Source of the DNA: a virus
Strand: one strand, 5' to 3'
DNA length: 30,226 nucleotides
IMG/VR virus record: IMGVR_UViG_3300017613_000880
Location: 1 to 30,226 of that record
The notes under the pieces were generated by a model that was not told where the DNA came from, made no database searches, and worked only from the letters and a program-made list of their open reading frames with translations. Both the position numbers and the translations under genes were made by a program. Positions 1 to 6,171 of this stretch are shown in pieces. The first letter of the stretch is position 1; each line of letters opens with the position of its first letter.

Positions 1-2
1 CA

Positions 3-50
3 GCACTAGGATTTGGAAATGATGAGGTTCGTTACTATTACACTAAGTAA
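3..50 (+). CDS. 3' end of an upstream phage gene (partial)
   Basis: The window opens inside a reading frame that runs from position 3 to a TAA at 48-50 and encodes 15 residues ending in VRYYYTK. It is directly followed, two bases later, by the next start codon, the same tight packing seen throughout the window, so it is probably the end of a real gene. Too little is present to assign a function. Confidence 0.5.
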   Translation, partial: ALGFGNDEVRYYYTK

Positions 51-52
51 GC

Positions 53-292
53 ATGGCATCAATTAAATTAAATGAGTTAATCACGTACCTTCAGGGTACG
101 TGTAAAACTCTTTCGGAAGCAACAGAGGAAATCCACGACGACTTAACTGAGGATGATTTAACTGATGAAGATAAAGCTATTATAGACCAAGAGATATTCC
201 AATGCGCAGATTGTAGTTGGTGGTATGAAGTAGCAGAGATGTCAGGAGATGAGGACGAAACAATATGTAGCAACTGTTATGGGGGAGAATAA
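53..292 (+). CDS. Small acidic zinc-ribbon-like protein (79 aa)
   Basis: The protein has an acidic helical N-terminal half (residues 20-50 rich in D and E) and a C-terminal pair of CxxC knuckles, C51/C54 and C72/C75, with WW between them. Four cysteines spaced this way typically bind one zinc ion. Small zinc ribbons are common in phage genomes next to transcription genes, and here the 3' end overlaps the start of the sigma-factor gene by 14 nt, so the two are probably translated together. It could be a regulator or RNA polymerase-binding protein, but that is inference; the exact role is unknown. Confidence 0.8.
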   Translation: MASIKLNELITYLQGTCKTLSEATEEIHDDLTEDDLTDEDKAIIDQEIFQCADCSWWYEVAEMSGDEDETICSNCYGGE

Positions 293-836
293 AATAATCG
301 AAAGAATCCAAGCATGTGAGCCTTTTTTAAGAAAGAGAGCATTGTTCCTGTGCAAGGGGAATATTCAAGAGTCAGAAGGATTATATCAGGAAACTGTTAT
401 TAAGCTGTTAAAAAGCAAGACTGCATACGACAAAGATAAAGGTGCTTCATTTAAAACATTCGCATCTGTGGTTATGAAGAACAAGTTCATAGATATGTAT
501 AGAAGCAAAAAAGTAAGAGCTATGCAGTCATGGAATATGTTGGACCTAGAACTAGTAGGGAATGATGGAGTCGATTTATCACAAATAGTAGGTCAAATGG
601 GAACAGCAAGGAATGAAGGAGCTCATACAGATAACTGCCAATTCATACTTGATTCGATAAATAGCCTAAGAGATAAAAGCTCAGCCATATTGAATAAAAG
701 ATTAGAGGGAGTAAGTTACGGCGAGATATCAGCACAATTAGATTTACCTCTAGCAACAATCAAGTCAAGATTATTCAGAGCTAAAAAGGAATTAAAAACA
801 ATCCTCGAAAAGGAATGGGGAGAATTAACACTATAG
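279..836 (+). CDS. Phage-encoded ECF-like sigma-70 family factor
   Basis: The 185-aa protein has the two-domain layout of a minimal (group IV/ECF) sigma factor. Residues 12-80 match region 2: the LYQETVIKLLK helix and FKTFASVVMKNKFIDMYRSKK resembling the FRxWLxxIAxNxxIDxxRRxK core of region 2.3-2.4 that melts the -10 element. Residues 125-175 match region 4, a helix-turn-helix with LEGVSYGEISAQLDLPLATIKSRLFRAKKEL. There is no region 1.1 or 3. I chose ATG 279 over the in-frame ATG at 249 because 249 lies deep inside the preceding zinc-ribbon gene. It probably redirects host RNA polymerase to late promoters, possibly the TAnnTTTA boxes listed below; the pairing is inference. Alternative: an unrelated HTH regulator, less likely given both regions are present. 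Confidence 0.85.
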   Translation: MGENKIIERIQACEPFLRKRALFLCKGNIQESEGLYQETVIKLLKSKTAYDKDKGASFKTFASVVMKNKFIDMYRSKKVRAMQSWNMLDLELVGNDGVDLSQIVGQMGTARNEGAHTDNCQFILDSINSLRDKSSAILNKRLEGVSYGEISAQLDLPLATIKSRLFRAKKELKTILEKEWGELTL

Positions 837-838
837 AG

Positions 839-1153
839 ATGAAAGAAGAATTAATCAGAGTAGCCAGGGAAAAGGGTTTTACTGAAGAATTAATGCAATG
901 GACAGTTGACCCATATTACACATGGCTATGTCTACTTCATAAGTGGTTAAGAGAAAATCATAATATATCAATTGAGGTAACTATGAGAAAAGGAGTAGCC
1001 TCAGCAGTTATTGTAGAAGAGAACAACAGTAAGTACCACATAGGAGAATGTGGGTCATATCAAGAAGCATTAGAAAGAAGCGCATTAGCGTCATTAAGAA
1101 TATTAAAAACAAAATCGGATGAAAGTACTAATAATAGACAAACCAGTAAGTAA
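839..1153 (+). CDS. Conserved-type small phage protein, function unknown (104 aa)
   Basis: Starting at ATG 839, two bases after the sigma-factor stop, gives MKEELIRVAREKGF; an in-frame ATG at 815 would overlap the sigma gene by 22 nt. The chain has an N-terminal helix, then YYTWLCLLHKWLRENHNISIEV, then a predicted strand and a C-terminal helix with YQEALERSALASL. This arrangement, with a tryptophan-rich helix followed by a single small alpha/beta unit, is typical of short hypothetical proteins in tailed phages of many hosts. No catalytic motif is visible. It overlaps the next gene by 35 nt. Confidence 0.75.
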   Translation: MKEELIRVAREKGFTEELMQWTVDPYYTWLCLLHKWLRENHNISIEVTMRKGVASAVIVEENNSKYHIGECGSYQEALERSALASLRILKTKSDESTNNRQTSK

Positions 1154-1496
1154 GTTAATAGAAGATTTACAAGAACTATTAACAACAATCAAAGGACCTG
1201 CAAAGAAGGCCGTCTCATACAAGATTAAGTTAGCAGAGGGATATAGGGACAGAAAAGAAGTGAACCAGGAAGTGAAGAAGATTAAAGCTAACCGTCCAAA
1301 ATCAGAATCTACATACGTAAAGAAAATGAAAGCATTGGTAAAAGGAATTACAGGAATATCCTATGCGCCAAGAGATGATACTTTCTATGTAAGAGTAAAA
1401 GGAGATAGTGGTCAATTATATTTAGGTACATTCAAAGAGCTATCAGATGCTCAAGATGTATTAGCAGAACATTTTAAGGGATTAGTAAATGCCTAG
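1119..1496 (+). CDS. Small AP2-like DNA-binding-domain protein (125 aa)
   Basis: The N-terminal 70 residues are basic and helical. The C-terminal part, about residues 77-119, reads like the three strands and helix of an AP2/ERF or integrase-type DNA-binding domain: GITGISYAPRDDTFYVRV, then LYLGTF, then LSDAQDVLAEHF (compare the usual G-V-x-W..W-x-A-x-I..LGTF-x-x-xEEAAxAYD). Such domains occur in phage HNH homing endonucleases, and the gene directly downstream, overlapping by 8 nt, encodes an HNH-type protein, so the two may be the separated halves of one nuclease system. Start is ATG 1119; the next in-frame ATG would remove most of the helical part. No nuclease motif is present in this protein itself. 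Confidence 0.7.
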   Translation: MKVLIIDKPVSKLIEDLQELLTTIKGPAKKAVSYKIKLAEGYRDRKEVNQEVKKIKANRPKSESTYVKKMKALVKGITGISYAPRDDTFYVRVKGDSGQLYLGTFKELSDAQDVLAEHFKGLVNA

Positions 1497-2190
1497 GTGT
1501 AAGACATGCAGAGAGAAATACATTCCCAAGTATTTCGGTCAAAAGAACTGTAACGAGAAAGAGGAGTGTAAACAAGCTGAAATTGATATGAAGCAAGAGA
1601 AGCAGCAAGCTCGTATCGATAAGGCTATGGGAAAGAAGAAAGATAAGGTAGCCTCAGTAATAGTTAGTATCCCTAAACTATCATATGAAGAGAAGCAAGA
1701 ATTCATTGCTAATTGGAAACAGATGAATAGGGAACAGGGAGATATAATCATACCTGAAGGGGCTAAAGTAAAATTCGTTGAGAAGAAAACACCAAAGCCA
1801 TTCTCAGCTAAGAAGGGAGCTCCAAAGAAATTGTCAAAGAAACAAGCCAAGATAGAAACAGAATATCATAAGATGTTAAAAGACTATGATATGAACACAG
1901 AACCTAAATGCACAGGATGTGGAAGATATCAGGGAGGAGATATTAAACTATCCCACTCACATATCATATCAAGAGCTGATTGTAAGAGGTATGGTCGACC
2001 AGATTTAATCTCAGATAAAAGGAACATAGCATTCCATTGTTTAGATATAGGCGAGCATATTGGTTGTCATGGTCGACACGAAAGAAGAGATAACACTCTA
2101 TTGGATTATGAGGATAAGCTAAAGTTCGTCTATGAGATATGCGTAGAAATAGAGAACGATGAACTGGTCAATAAGTTGATTCTGACATAA
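1489..2190 (+). CDS. NinG/Rap-like HNH-fold nuclease candidate (233 aa)
   Basis: The protein begins with a zinc-knuckle-like segment, C4/C7 and C21/C27, similar in layout to the N-terminus of lambda NinG (Rap), which acts on recombination junctions. A long lysine-rich linker (residues 30-125) leads to a C-terminal HNH-like domain: C141/C144, then LSHSHIISRADC around 154-165, N179, HC at 183-184 and CH at 193-194. These residues could form the metal site of a His-Cys/HNH nuclease. It follows the AP2-like gene and closes the first gene cluster, being followed by the first good promoter-like box. Likely role: recombination or DNA-processing nuclease. It could also be a packaging-associated HNH protein, but no terminase is in view. 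Confidence 0.75.
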   Translation: MPRCKTCREKYIPKYFGQKNCNEKEECKQAEIDMKQEKQQARIDKAMGKKKDKVASVIVSIPKLSYEEKQEFIANWKQMNREQGDIIIPEGAKVKFVEKKTPKPFSAKKGAPKKLSKKQAKIETEYHKMLKDYDMNTEPKCTGCGRYQGGDIKLSHSHIISRADCKRYGRPDLISDKRNIAFHCLDIGEHIGCHGRHERRDNTLLDYEDKLKFVYEICVEIENDELVNKLILT

Positions 2191-2217
2191 AAAGTTTTTA
2201 TTTAAAATAAAATTTGT

Positions 2218-2225
2218 TAATTTTA
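2218..2225 (+). promoter_or_regulatory. Promoter-like box TAATTTTA
   Basis: TAATTTTA lies in one of the few real gaps, 31 nt before ATG 2257. It fits the Bacteroidota -7 element TAnnTTTG except for the last base. A GTTTTTA stretch at 2194-2200, 17 nt upstream, is a possible -33 element. The sequence TCGG occurs 8 nt downstream, as it does 9 nt downstream of the box at 21079. Confidence 0.45.
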
Positions 2226-2256
2226 GCCTACCATCGGAAACTAATAATTAAAAGAG

Positions 2257-2472
2257 ATGACTTTAGAAGAAAATGAATACACCATAAAATCCCTAATGGA
2301 TTACCTAAACAAGAAGTTCAAGAAGGACTCTGGTGGTGATTTCAATCACTCTGACATATCTCAATATTGTATTAGAGGGTACCTTCCCTACAAGTACGGT
2401 GGTGAGATAATATCAATGTCAGTACAACATGGAATTAAAATAATAAAATTGTATGAAAACAAAGCTAAATAA
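2257..2472 (+). CDS. Small basic phage protein, function unknown (71 aa)
   Basis: First gene after the box at 2218. The sequence MDYLNKKFKKDSGGDFNHSD followed by ISQYCIRGYLPYKYGG is a pattern I associate with short hypothetical proteins of Bacteroidota phages, and the spacing of its helices could accommodate a small helix-turn-helix, but no recognised domain can be named. It overlaps the exonuclease gene by 20 nt, which argues for co-translation. It could be an auxiliary nucleic-acid-binding protein; that is a guess from context. Confidence 0.7.
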   Translation: MTLEENEYTIKSLMDYLNKKFKKDSGGDFNHSDISQYCIRGYLPYKYGGEIISMSVQHGIKIIKLYENKAK

Positions 2473-3169
2473 CTTCGTAGTATTAGATTGCGAAACAGGT
2501 GGTCTAGATAGAAAGAACAATGAGCACGCAAGATTGGTCCCGATGACCGAGATAGCAGCCATAGCCGTAAGTGCAGATGATTTCAAAGAACTTGGAAGAT
2601 ATGTATCAAAAGTAAAGGGTCAATATGTAGGTGATGAATATGTAGGGTACGACCCAGCATTAATCTATCAACAAGAAGCACTCAAGTTTACAGGGACAAC
2701 AATTACTATGTTAGAAAGAGATGGTAAAACTGTAAAGGAAGTAGTAGCAGGATTAATAGAAGTATTTAAAGCAGCTAAGACAGGTTCACATTTCCACAAA
2801 CCAATTATAGTAGGTCACAATGTAGTGTATGATATTCCATTCATTCAACACATATTCGATTTAGATAAAAAGGATTTAGGGAAATTCTGTGCAGGGTGGA
2901 AAGACCACAAAGGAACATTCCATCCATTATTCGAAGACACAATGTCTTTAAGCAAGAGAAAGTGGCCAGTGGAAGGAATGAAACATAACTTAGGTGCATT
3001 ATGCGAGAGATTAGGTGTAGACTTATTCGATGCTCACGGAGCCTTAGCAGATACAGTAGCTACTCTAGAATGTTTCAAGAAACAAATTACAGGACTTAGA
3101 ACGGGAACAATCTCTACAGGGTCAGTAAATAATGATGTGGCAAGAACAAGACAAACATTCGAAATGTAA
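2453..3169 (+). CDS. DnaQ-like 3'-5' exonuclease (DEDDh family)
   Basis: The three exonuclease motifs are all present: ExoI with D12 and E14 in VVLDCETGGL, ExoII with D127 in IVGHNVVYDIPFI, and ExoIII with H195 and D200 in DAHGALADT. The histidine in ExoIII places it in the DEDDh group, which removes nucleotides 3'-5' from DNA or RNA using two metal ions. At 238 aa it is a free-standing exonuclease with no polymerase domain, like those that phages use for proofreading or recycling host nucleic acid. The 30 C-terminal residues are low in structure. It overlaps its neighbours by 20 and 1 nt, so it sits in the middle of an operon. Confidence 0.9.
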   Translation: MKTKLNNFVVLDCETGGLDRKNNEHARLVPMTEIAAIAVSADDFKELGRYVSKVKGQYVGDEYVGYDPALIYQQEALKFTGTTITMLERDGKTVKEVVAGLIEVFKAAKTGSHFHKPIIVGHNVVYDIPFIQHIFDLDKKDLGKFCAGWKDHKGTFHPLFEDTMSLSKRKWPVEGMKHNLGALCERLGVDLFDAHGALADTVATLECFKKQITGLRTGTISTGSVNNDVARTRQTFEM

Positions 3170-3498
3170 TGGACCAGGAATTAAAACATAAGAACGAAGA
3201 CCGAATTGAGGTTGAGGTAAAGAAAGAGATAGAATACAAACTCCAAATGCGTATGCAGAGAAAGAGAGGTTTAACCATCTTTGCTTATAATGTTAAGACA
3301 GGTGATATCAGCAGGGTAGAAATAGAGAAGAAAGTAGCAGTTGATTTTACCAATACGAATAAGGTAAAGAAAACCAATAAGGCTCAACATAACCCTGATT
3401 GTATCTATGTCCAAGCATTAAACCTAAAGAATGCTAAAAAGAAGATTAAAAAGCTTGTAGAAAAAGCTCAAGTATTAAACAACGAAAAAAGTAAATAA
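3169..3498 (+). CDS. Lysine-rich protein, function unknown (109 aa)
   Basis: The start codon overlaps the exonuclease stop (TAATG). The N-terminal third is a charged helix (EDRIEVEVKKEIEYKLQMRM), followed by a short beta-like stretch (GLTIFAYNVKTGDISRVEI) and a lysine-rich tail. The high positive charge suggests nucleic-acid or polymerase contact, but no domain is recognisable. Codon use and spacing are like the neighbours, supporting a real gene. Confidence 0.7.
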   Translation: MDQELKHKNEDRIEVEVKKEIEYKLQMRMQRKRGLTIFAYNVKTGDISRVEIEKKVAVDFTNTNKVKKTNKAQHNPDCIYVQALNLKNAKKKIKKLVEKAQVLNNEKSK

Positions 3499-3499
3499 A

Positions 3500-3925
3500 A
3501 TGAAGAACGTTATACTCAATATAAAAGATGCAATTATTTCAAGGTTACACAAGATGTTTCCAGACCCAACAGAAATAGAAGAGATAGTAGATGATGCTAC
3601 TACGATAAAGAAATATGTGAATAATAAGAAGAACAGAAAGAAAGCCATTAAAGTAGCTGAAGGAATATACACAGACTTCCGACACAACTTTGAATTGAAA
3701 CATCTAATAAAGAAGTACAATGCAGAGCCAAATGCTATTGTAGCGCAATTACAGATGCTAGGATTATTCCAATTATGTAGCTCAAGGTTAAATGATAAAG
3801 GAAAGACTATATTCAGAATCACATTATCTCCTGAAGATAGAATAGAGGTACTGAAAGAAAAGCTGGCTGAATTAGCAGTAGAGAGAGACCAGATAGTCAC
3901 AGAGATAGCTAATTTACAGAAATAA
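3500..3925 (+). CDS. Coiled-coil protein, function unknown (141 aa)
   Basis: It starts two bases after the preceding stop. Residues 45-105 are helical and could form a winged-helix-like unit (HLIKKYNAEPNAIVAQLQ, then LGLFQLCSSRLNDKGKTIFRITL). Residues 112-141 form a heptad-like coiled coil (VLKEKLAELAVERDQIVTEI). It is the last gene before the portal promoter. A small terminase subunit would be expected near here and would also combine a DNA-binding unit with a coiled coil, but no terminase large subunit follows, so I leave it unassigned. Confidence 0.7.
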   Translation: MKNVILNIKDAIISRLHKMFPDPTEIEEIVDDATTIKKYVNNKKNRKKAIKVAEGIYTDFRHNFELKHLIKKYNAEPNAIVAQLQMLGLFQLCSSRLNDKGKTIFRITLSPEDRIEVLKEKLAELAVERDQIVTEIANLQK

Positions 3926-3945
3926 TAAAGCTTGGTTATCAAGTT

Positions 3946-3963
3946 TTTGCAAACTTGTGCAAA
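3946..3963. promoter_or_regulatory. Palindromic operator candidate, copy 1
   Basis: TTTGCAAACTTGTGCAAA contains perfect inverted half-sites TTTGCA and TGCAAA separated by 6 nt. It ends 9 nt before the promoter-like box at 3973 upstream of the portal gene. A second copy differing by one base lies at 10902-10919 in the same kind of position, so it probably binds a dimeric regulator. Confidence 0.6.
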
Positions 3964-3972
3964 AATAATCCT

Positions 3973-3980
3973 TATTTTTA
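3973..3980 (+). promoter_or_regulatory. Promoter-like box TATTTTTA upstream of portal gene
   Basis: TATTTTTA lies 19 nt before the portal ATG in a 74-nt gap, immediately downstream of the palindrome. It matches TAnnTTTA, close to the Bacteroidota -7 element. If transcription starts about 7 nt downstream, the leader is only about 12 nt long. Confidence 0.5.
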
Positions 3981-3999
3981 CATCTTATAAGTCCTCAAT

Positions 4000-5637
4000 A
4001 TGTCTAAACCAGAAGAAGAAAACCAAGATATCCCAGCTTTCGAGAAGATTCGTAGGCTAGATGAGGCGCAAGCTAAGGCAAGTATCGAGAAAAGTTTACT
4101 GCTAAAAGAAGCGCTAACATCAAATAGTGCAGAAGATATCTTCAAAGCACAAGGATATTTACAGAGAAATAGAATGGGTTCTCCTACAGAAAAGGGAGAA
4201 AGTACAGGAAAGTCAATGTTAATTGACCCATATTCACTTAATCAGAGTATGGGATATGCTGAAAAACAGTATACAGTATCCTACCCAGTTCTAAGAAATA
4301 TGGCTAAAGTGCCAGTAATTAAATCAGTAATTGGTACTAGAGTAGAACAAGTAGTAGCATTTGCGGAGCCTCAAAAAGATAAACATTCAACAGGATTTGT
4401 AGTAAGGCCTAAGAGAATTAAGCCTGGTCAAGAAGATAAAGAGAAGCTTACCAAGCAAGAAGAAAGAGATATTGAGGAAATAACTGAATTTGTATTAAAC
4501 TGTGGAACAGCAGATAACGAGTGGCACGGTGATACATTAGATTCATTAATAAGAAAATTCATACCAGATTCATTAACACTCGACCAAGGAACATTTGAAG
4601 TTGTAAGAAACAACATGATGGAACCTACAGAGGTAATTGGAGTAGATGGTGCAACATTCAGAATAGCAGATAGTTGGGACGACGACACTTATATGGGTGA
4701 TAAGGAAGAGATAGATGGTCACTACCCTTCATACGTTCAAGTATGGGATGGTAAAATAATCAATGACTTCTATCCTTGGGAATTGTGTTTCGGAATAAGA
4801 AACCCACAATCAAGTATCTATTCGAACGGATATGGAAGAAGTGAATTAGAAGATTTGATGCAAACAGTAACATCTATCTTACATGCAGACCAATATAATG
4901 CTAACTATTTCAAGTTAGGAAGTAATCCAAAAGGAATATTAAAAGTATCTGGAAATGTAAACACTTCTAGGATAGATGAATTAAGAGGCCAATGGGGTGC
5001 TCAAATGGCAGGCGTACAGAATGCACACAGAATGCCTGTAATAGAAGCAGACAAATTAGACTTCATTAACACACAGACTTCTAATAAGGATATGGAATAC
5101 TCACAATACTACGAGTTCCTAATCAAGATTACATGTGCATGTTATAAGATAGACCCGGCAGAGATTGGGTTCCCATTACCAGGAGGAGCTAACTCAGCGC
5201 CAATGTTCGAAGGTAATAATGAGGCAAGATTAAAGTATTCTCAAGATAAAGGGTTAAAACCATTATTGAAATTTACAGCAGCTAGAATCAACAAGTACAT
5301 TGTAAGCTATATGAAGGGAGGTAAATACGAATTTGTATTTGCAGGGATAGATAGTGAAACAGCAGAACAAGAGTTAGAAGCTGATATTAAGAAAATGGGA
5401 GCGGGCCTAATGACACTAGAAGCAGGATTAGCTAAGTATGGCCATAAGTTCGATGAAGAGAAAGACATATTATTGAATCCAGTATATCTACAGTATAAGC
5501 AAATGGCTGCTGCTGGGGGAGGGGAATCAGATGAGTATATGGATGAAGAGTACGGATACGAGGACGAAGAAGATGAAGAAGAAAATCCATTCGAAACAGC
5601 GTTTCAAAAAAGTTGGGATATATTAAACGAAAATTAA
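4000..5637 (+). CDS. Portal protein (545 aa)
   Basis: The portal is the dodecameric ring at one head vertex through which DNA enters and leaves. This protein has the length and features of the family: an N-terminal flexible region, then SYPVLRNMAKVPVIKSVIGTR introducing the core, an alpha/beta wing around residues 135-260, the tunnel-region segment with MPVIEADKLDFINTQTSNKD about residues 347-366, and the IDPAEIGFPLPG loop near 385. The last 45 residues are strongly acidic and end in FQKSWDILNEN. It is the first gene behind the palindrome and box at 3946-3980. No terminase precedes it, so the packaging ATPase must lie elsewhere in the genome. Confidence 0.9.
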   Translation: MSKPEEENQDIPAFEKIRRLDEAQAKASIEKSLLLKEALTSNSAEDIFKAQGYLQRNRMGSPTEKGESTGKSMLIDPYSLNQSMGYAEKQYTVSYPVLRNMAKVPVIKSVIGTRVEQVVAFAEPQKDKHSTGFVVRPKRIKPGQEDKEKLTKQEERDIEEITEFVLNCGTADNEWHGDTLDSLIRKFIPDSLTLDQGTFEVVRNNMMEPTEVIGVDGATFRIADSWDDDTYMGDKEEIDGHYPSYVQVWDGKIINDFYPWELCFGIRNPQSSIYSNGYGRSELEDLMQTVTSILHADQYNANYFKLGSNPKGILKVSGNVNTSRIDELRGQWGAQMAGVQNAHRMPVIEADKLDFINTQTSNKDMEYSQYYEFLIKITCACYKIDPAEIGFPLPGGANSAPMFEGNNEARLKYSQDKGLKPLLKFTAARINKYIVSYMKGGKYEFVFAGIDSETAEQELEADIKKMGAGLMTLEAGLAKYGHKFDEEKDILLNPVYLQYKQMAAAGGGESDEYMDEEYGYEDEEDEEENPFETAFQKSWDILNEN

Positions 5638-5646
5638 GAGGAAGAG

Positions 5647-6171
5647 ATGAACAGAGCATTAACGTATATAGTGGAAACATTCGGATTCGCAGATTGGACC
5701 GATTACACAACATCAGCATTCCACTCAAAGCAAATAGGTTTATTCGTAGCCTCGTCAATGGTAATCTCAACAATAAATGCAGCAGTACAAGAGTACTTAG
5801 GGTTAAAGCCAGCATTAGTATGTGCTATCTTAGTGTTACTCTTAACAGAGTTATTAACAGGATTAGCTTCAATACAGAAAAGAAAACAAGTATTTCAATC
5901 AAAGAAATTCTCAAGGTTCGCGTTAAAAGCTTTTATGTGGGTAGTATTCATTTACATAATACGTCAATTCAGAGAACAATTTATAGATACAAACTTAGCA
6001 GCATTCGAACTATTCGATTGGGCTCACACAGGATGTTTAACATATATGTGTCTAGAGTACCTTATATCAGTAGATGAGAACGTAGCAACAATTACAGGAA
6101 AGCCAAACACATTCTTGAGAATATTAACGAGGAAGATGAAAACCTTTCTTAACATTAAAGACGAAGCATAA
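5647..6171 (+). CDS. Phage holin-like membrane protein (174 aa)
   Basis: There are about three hydrophobic segments (roughly residues 29-47, 54-72 and 90-107). The segment LVLLLTELLTGLASIQKRKQVFQSKKFSRF is typical of the phage_holin_4 type family: a transmembrane helix with a small-residue motif, then a basic loop with SKK before the next helix. Holins form lesions in the inner membrane that let the lysis enzymes out or trigger membrane collapse. The gene begins 9 nt after the portal gene and overlaps the next start by 1 nt. A holin between portal and head genes, rather than in a terminal lysis cassette, is unusual. Overlapping frames in this stretch are not coding. Confidence 0.8.
   Translation: MNRALTYIVETFGFADWTDYTTSAFHSKQIGLFVASSMVISTINAAVQEYLGLKPALVCAILVLLLTELLTGLASIQKRKQVFQSKKFSRFALKAFMWVVFIYIIRQFREQFIDTNLAAFELFDWAHTGCLTYMCLEYLISVDENVATITGKPNTFLRILTRKMKTFLNIKDEA

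Noticed and set aside
249-278. Upstream in-frame start for the sigma factor
   Set aside because: The extra ten residues would come from within the zinc-ribbon gene; ATG 279 fits the usual short overlaps and the family start.
3500-3925. Small terminase subunit
   Set aside because: Size and coiled coil would fit, but no large terminase follows and no clear DNA-binding helix-turn-helix can be defined.
3475-3942. Long open frame on the minus strand
   Set aside because: It lies over the coiled-coil gene on the + strand, has a serine/phenylalanine-rich composition typical of the antisense of Lys/Glu-rich coding DNA, and all genes here are on the + strand.
5613-6077. Second + strand frame of 154 codons overlapping the holin-like gene
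   Set aside because: The product is an Arg/Ile/Ser-rich chain without structure, and the 5647 frame has clear membrane helices and correct junctions with its neighbours.
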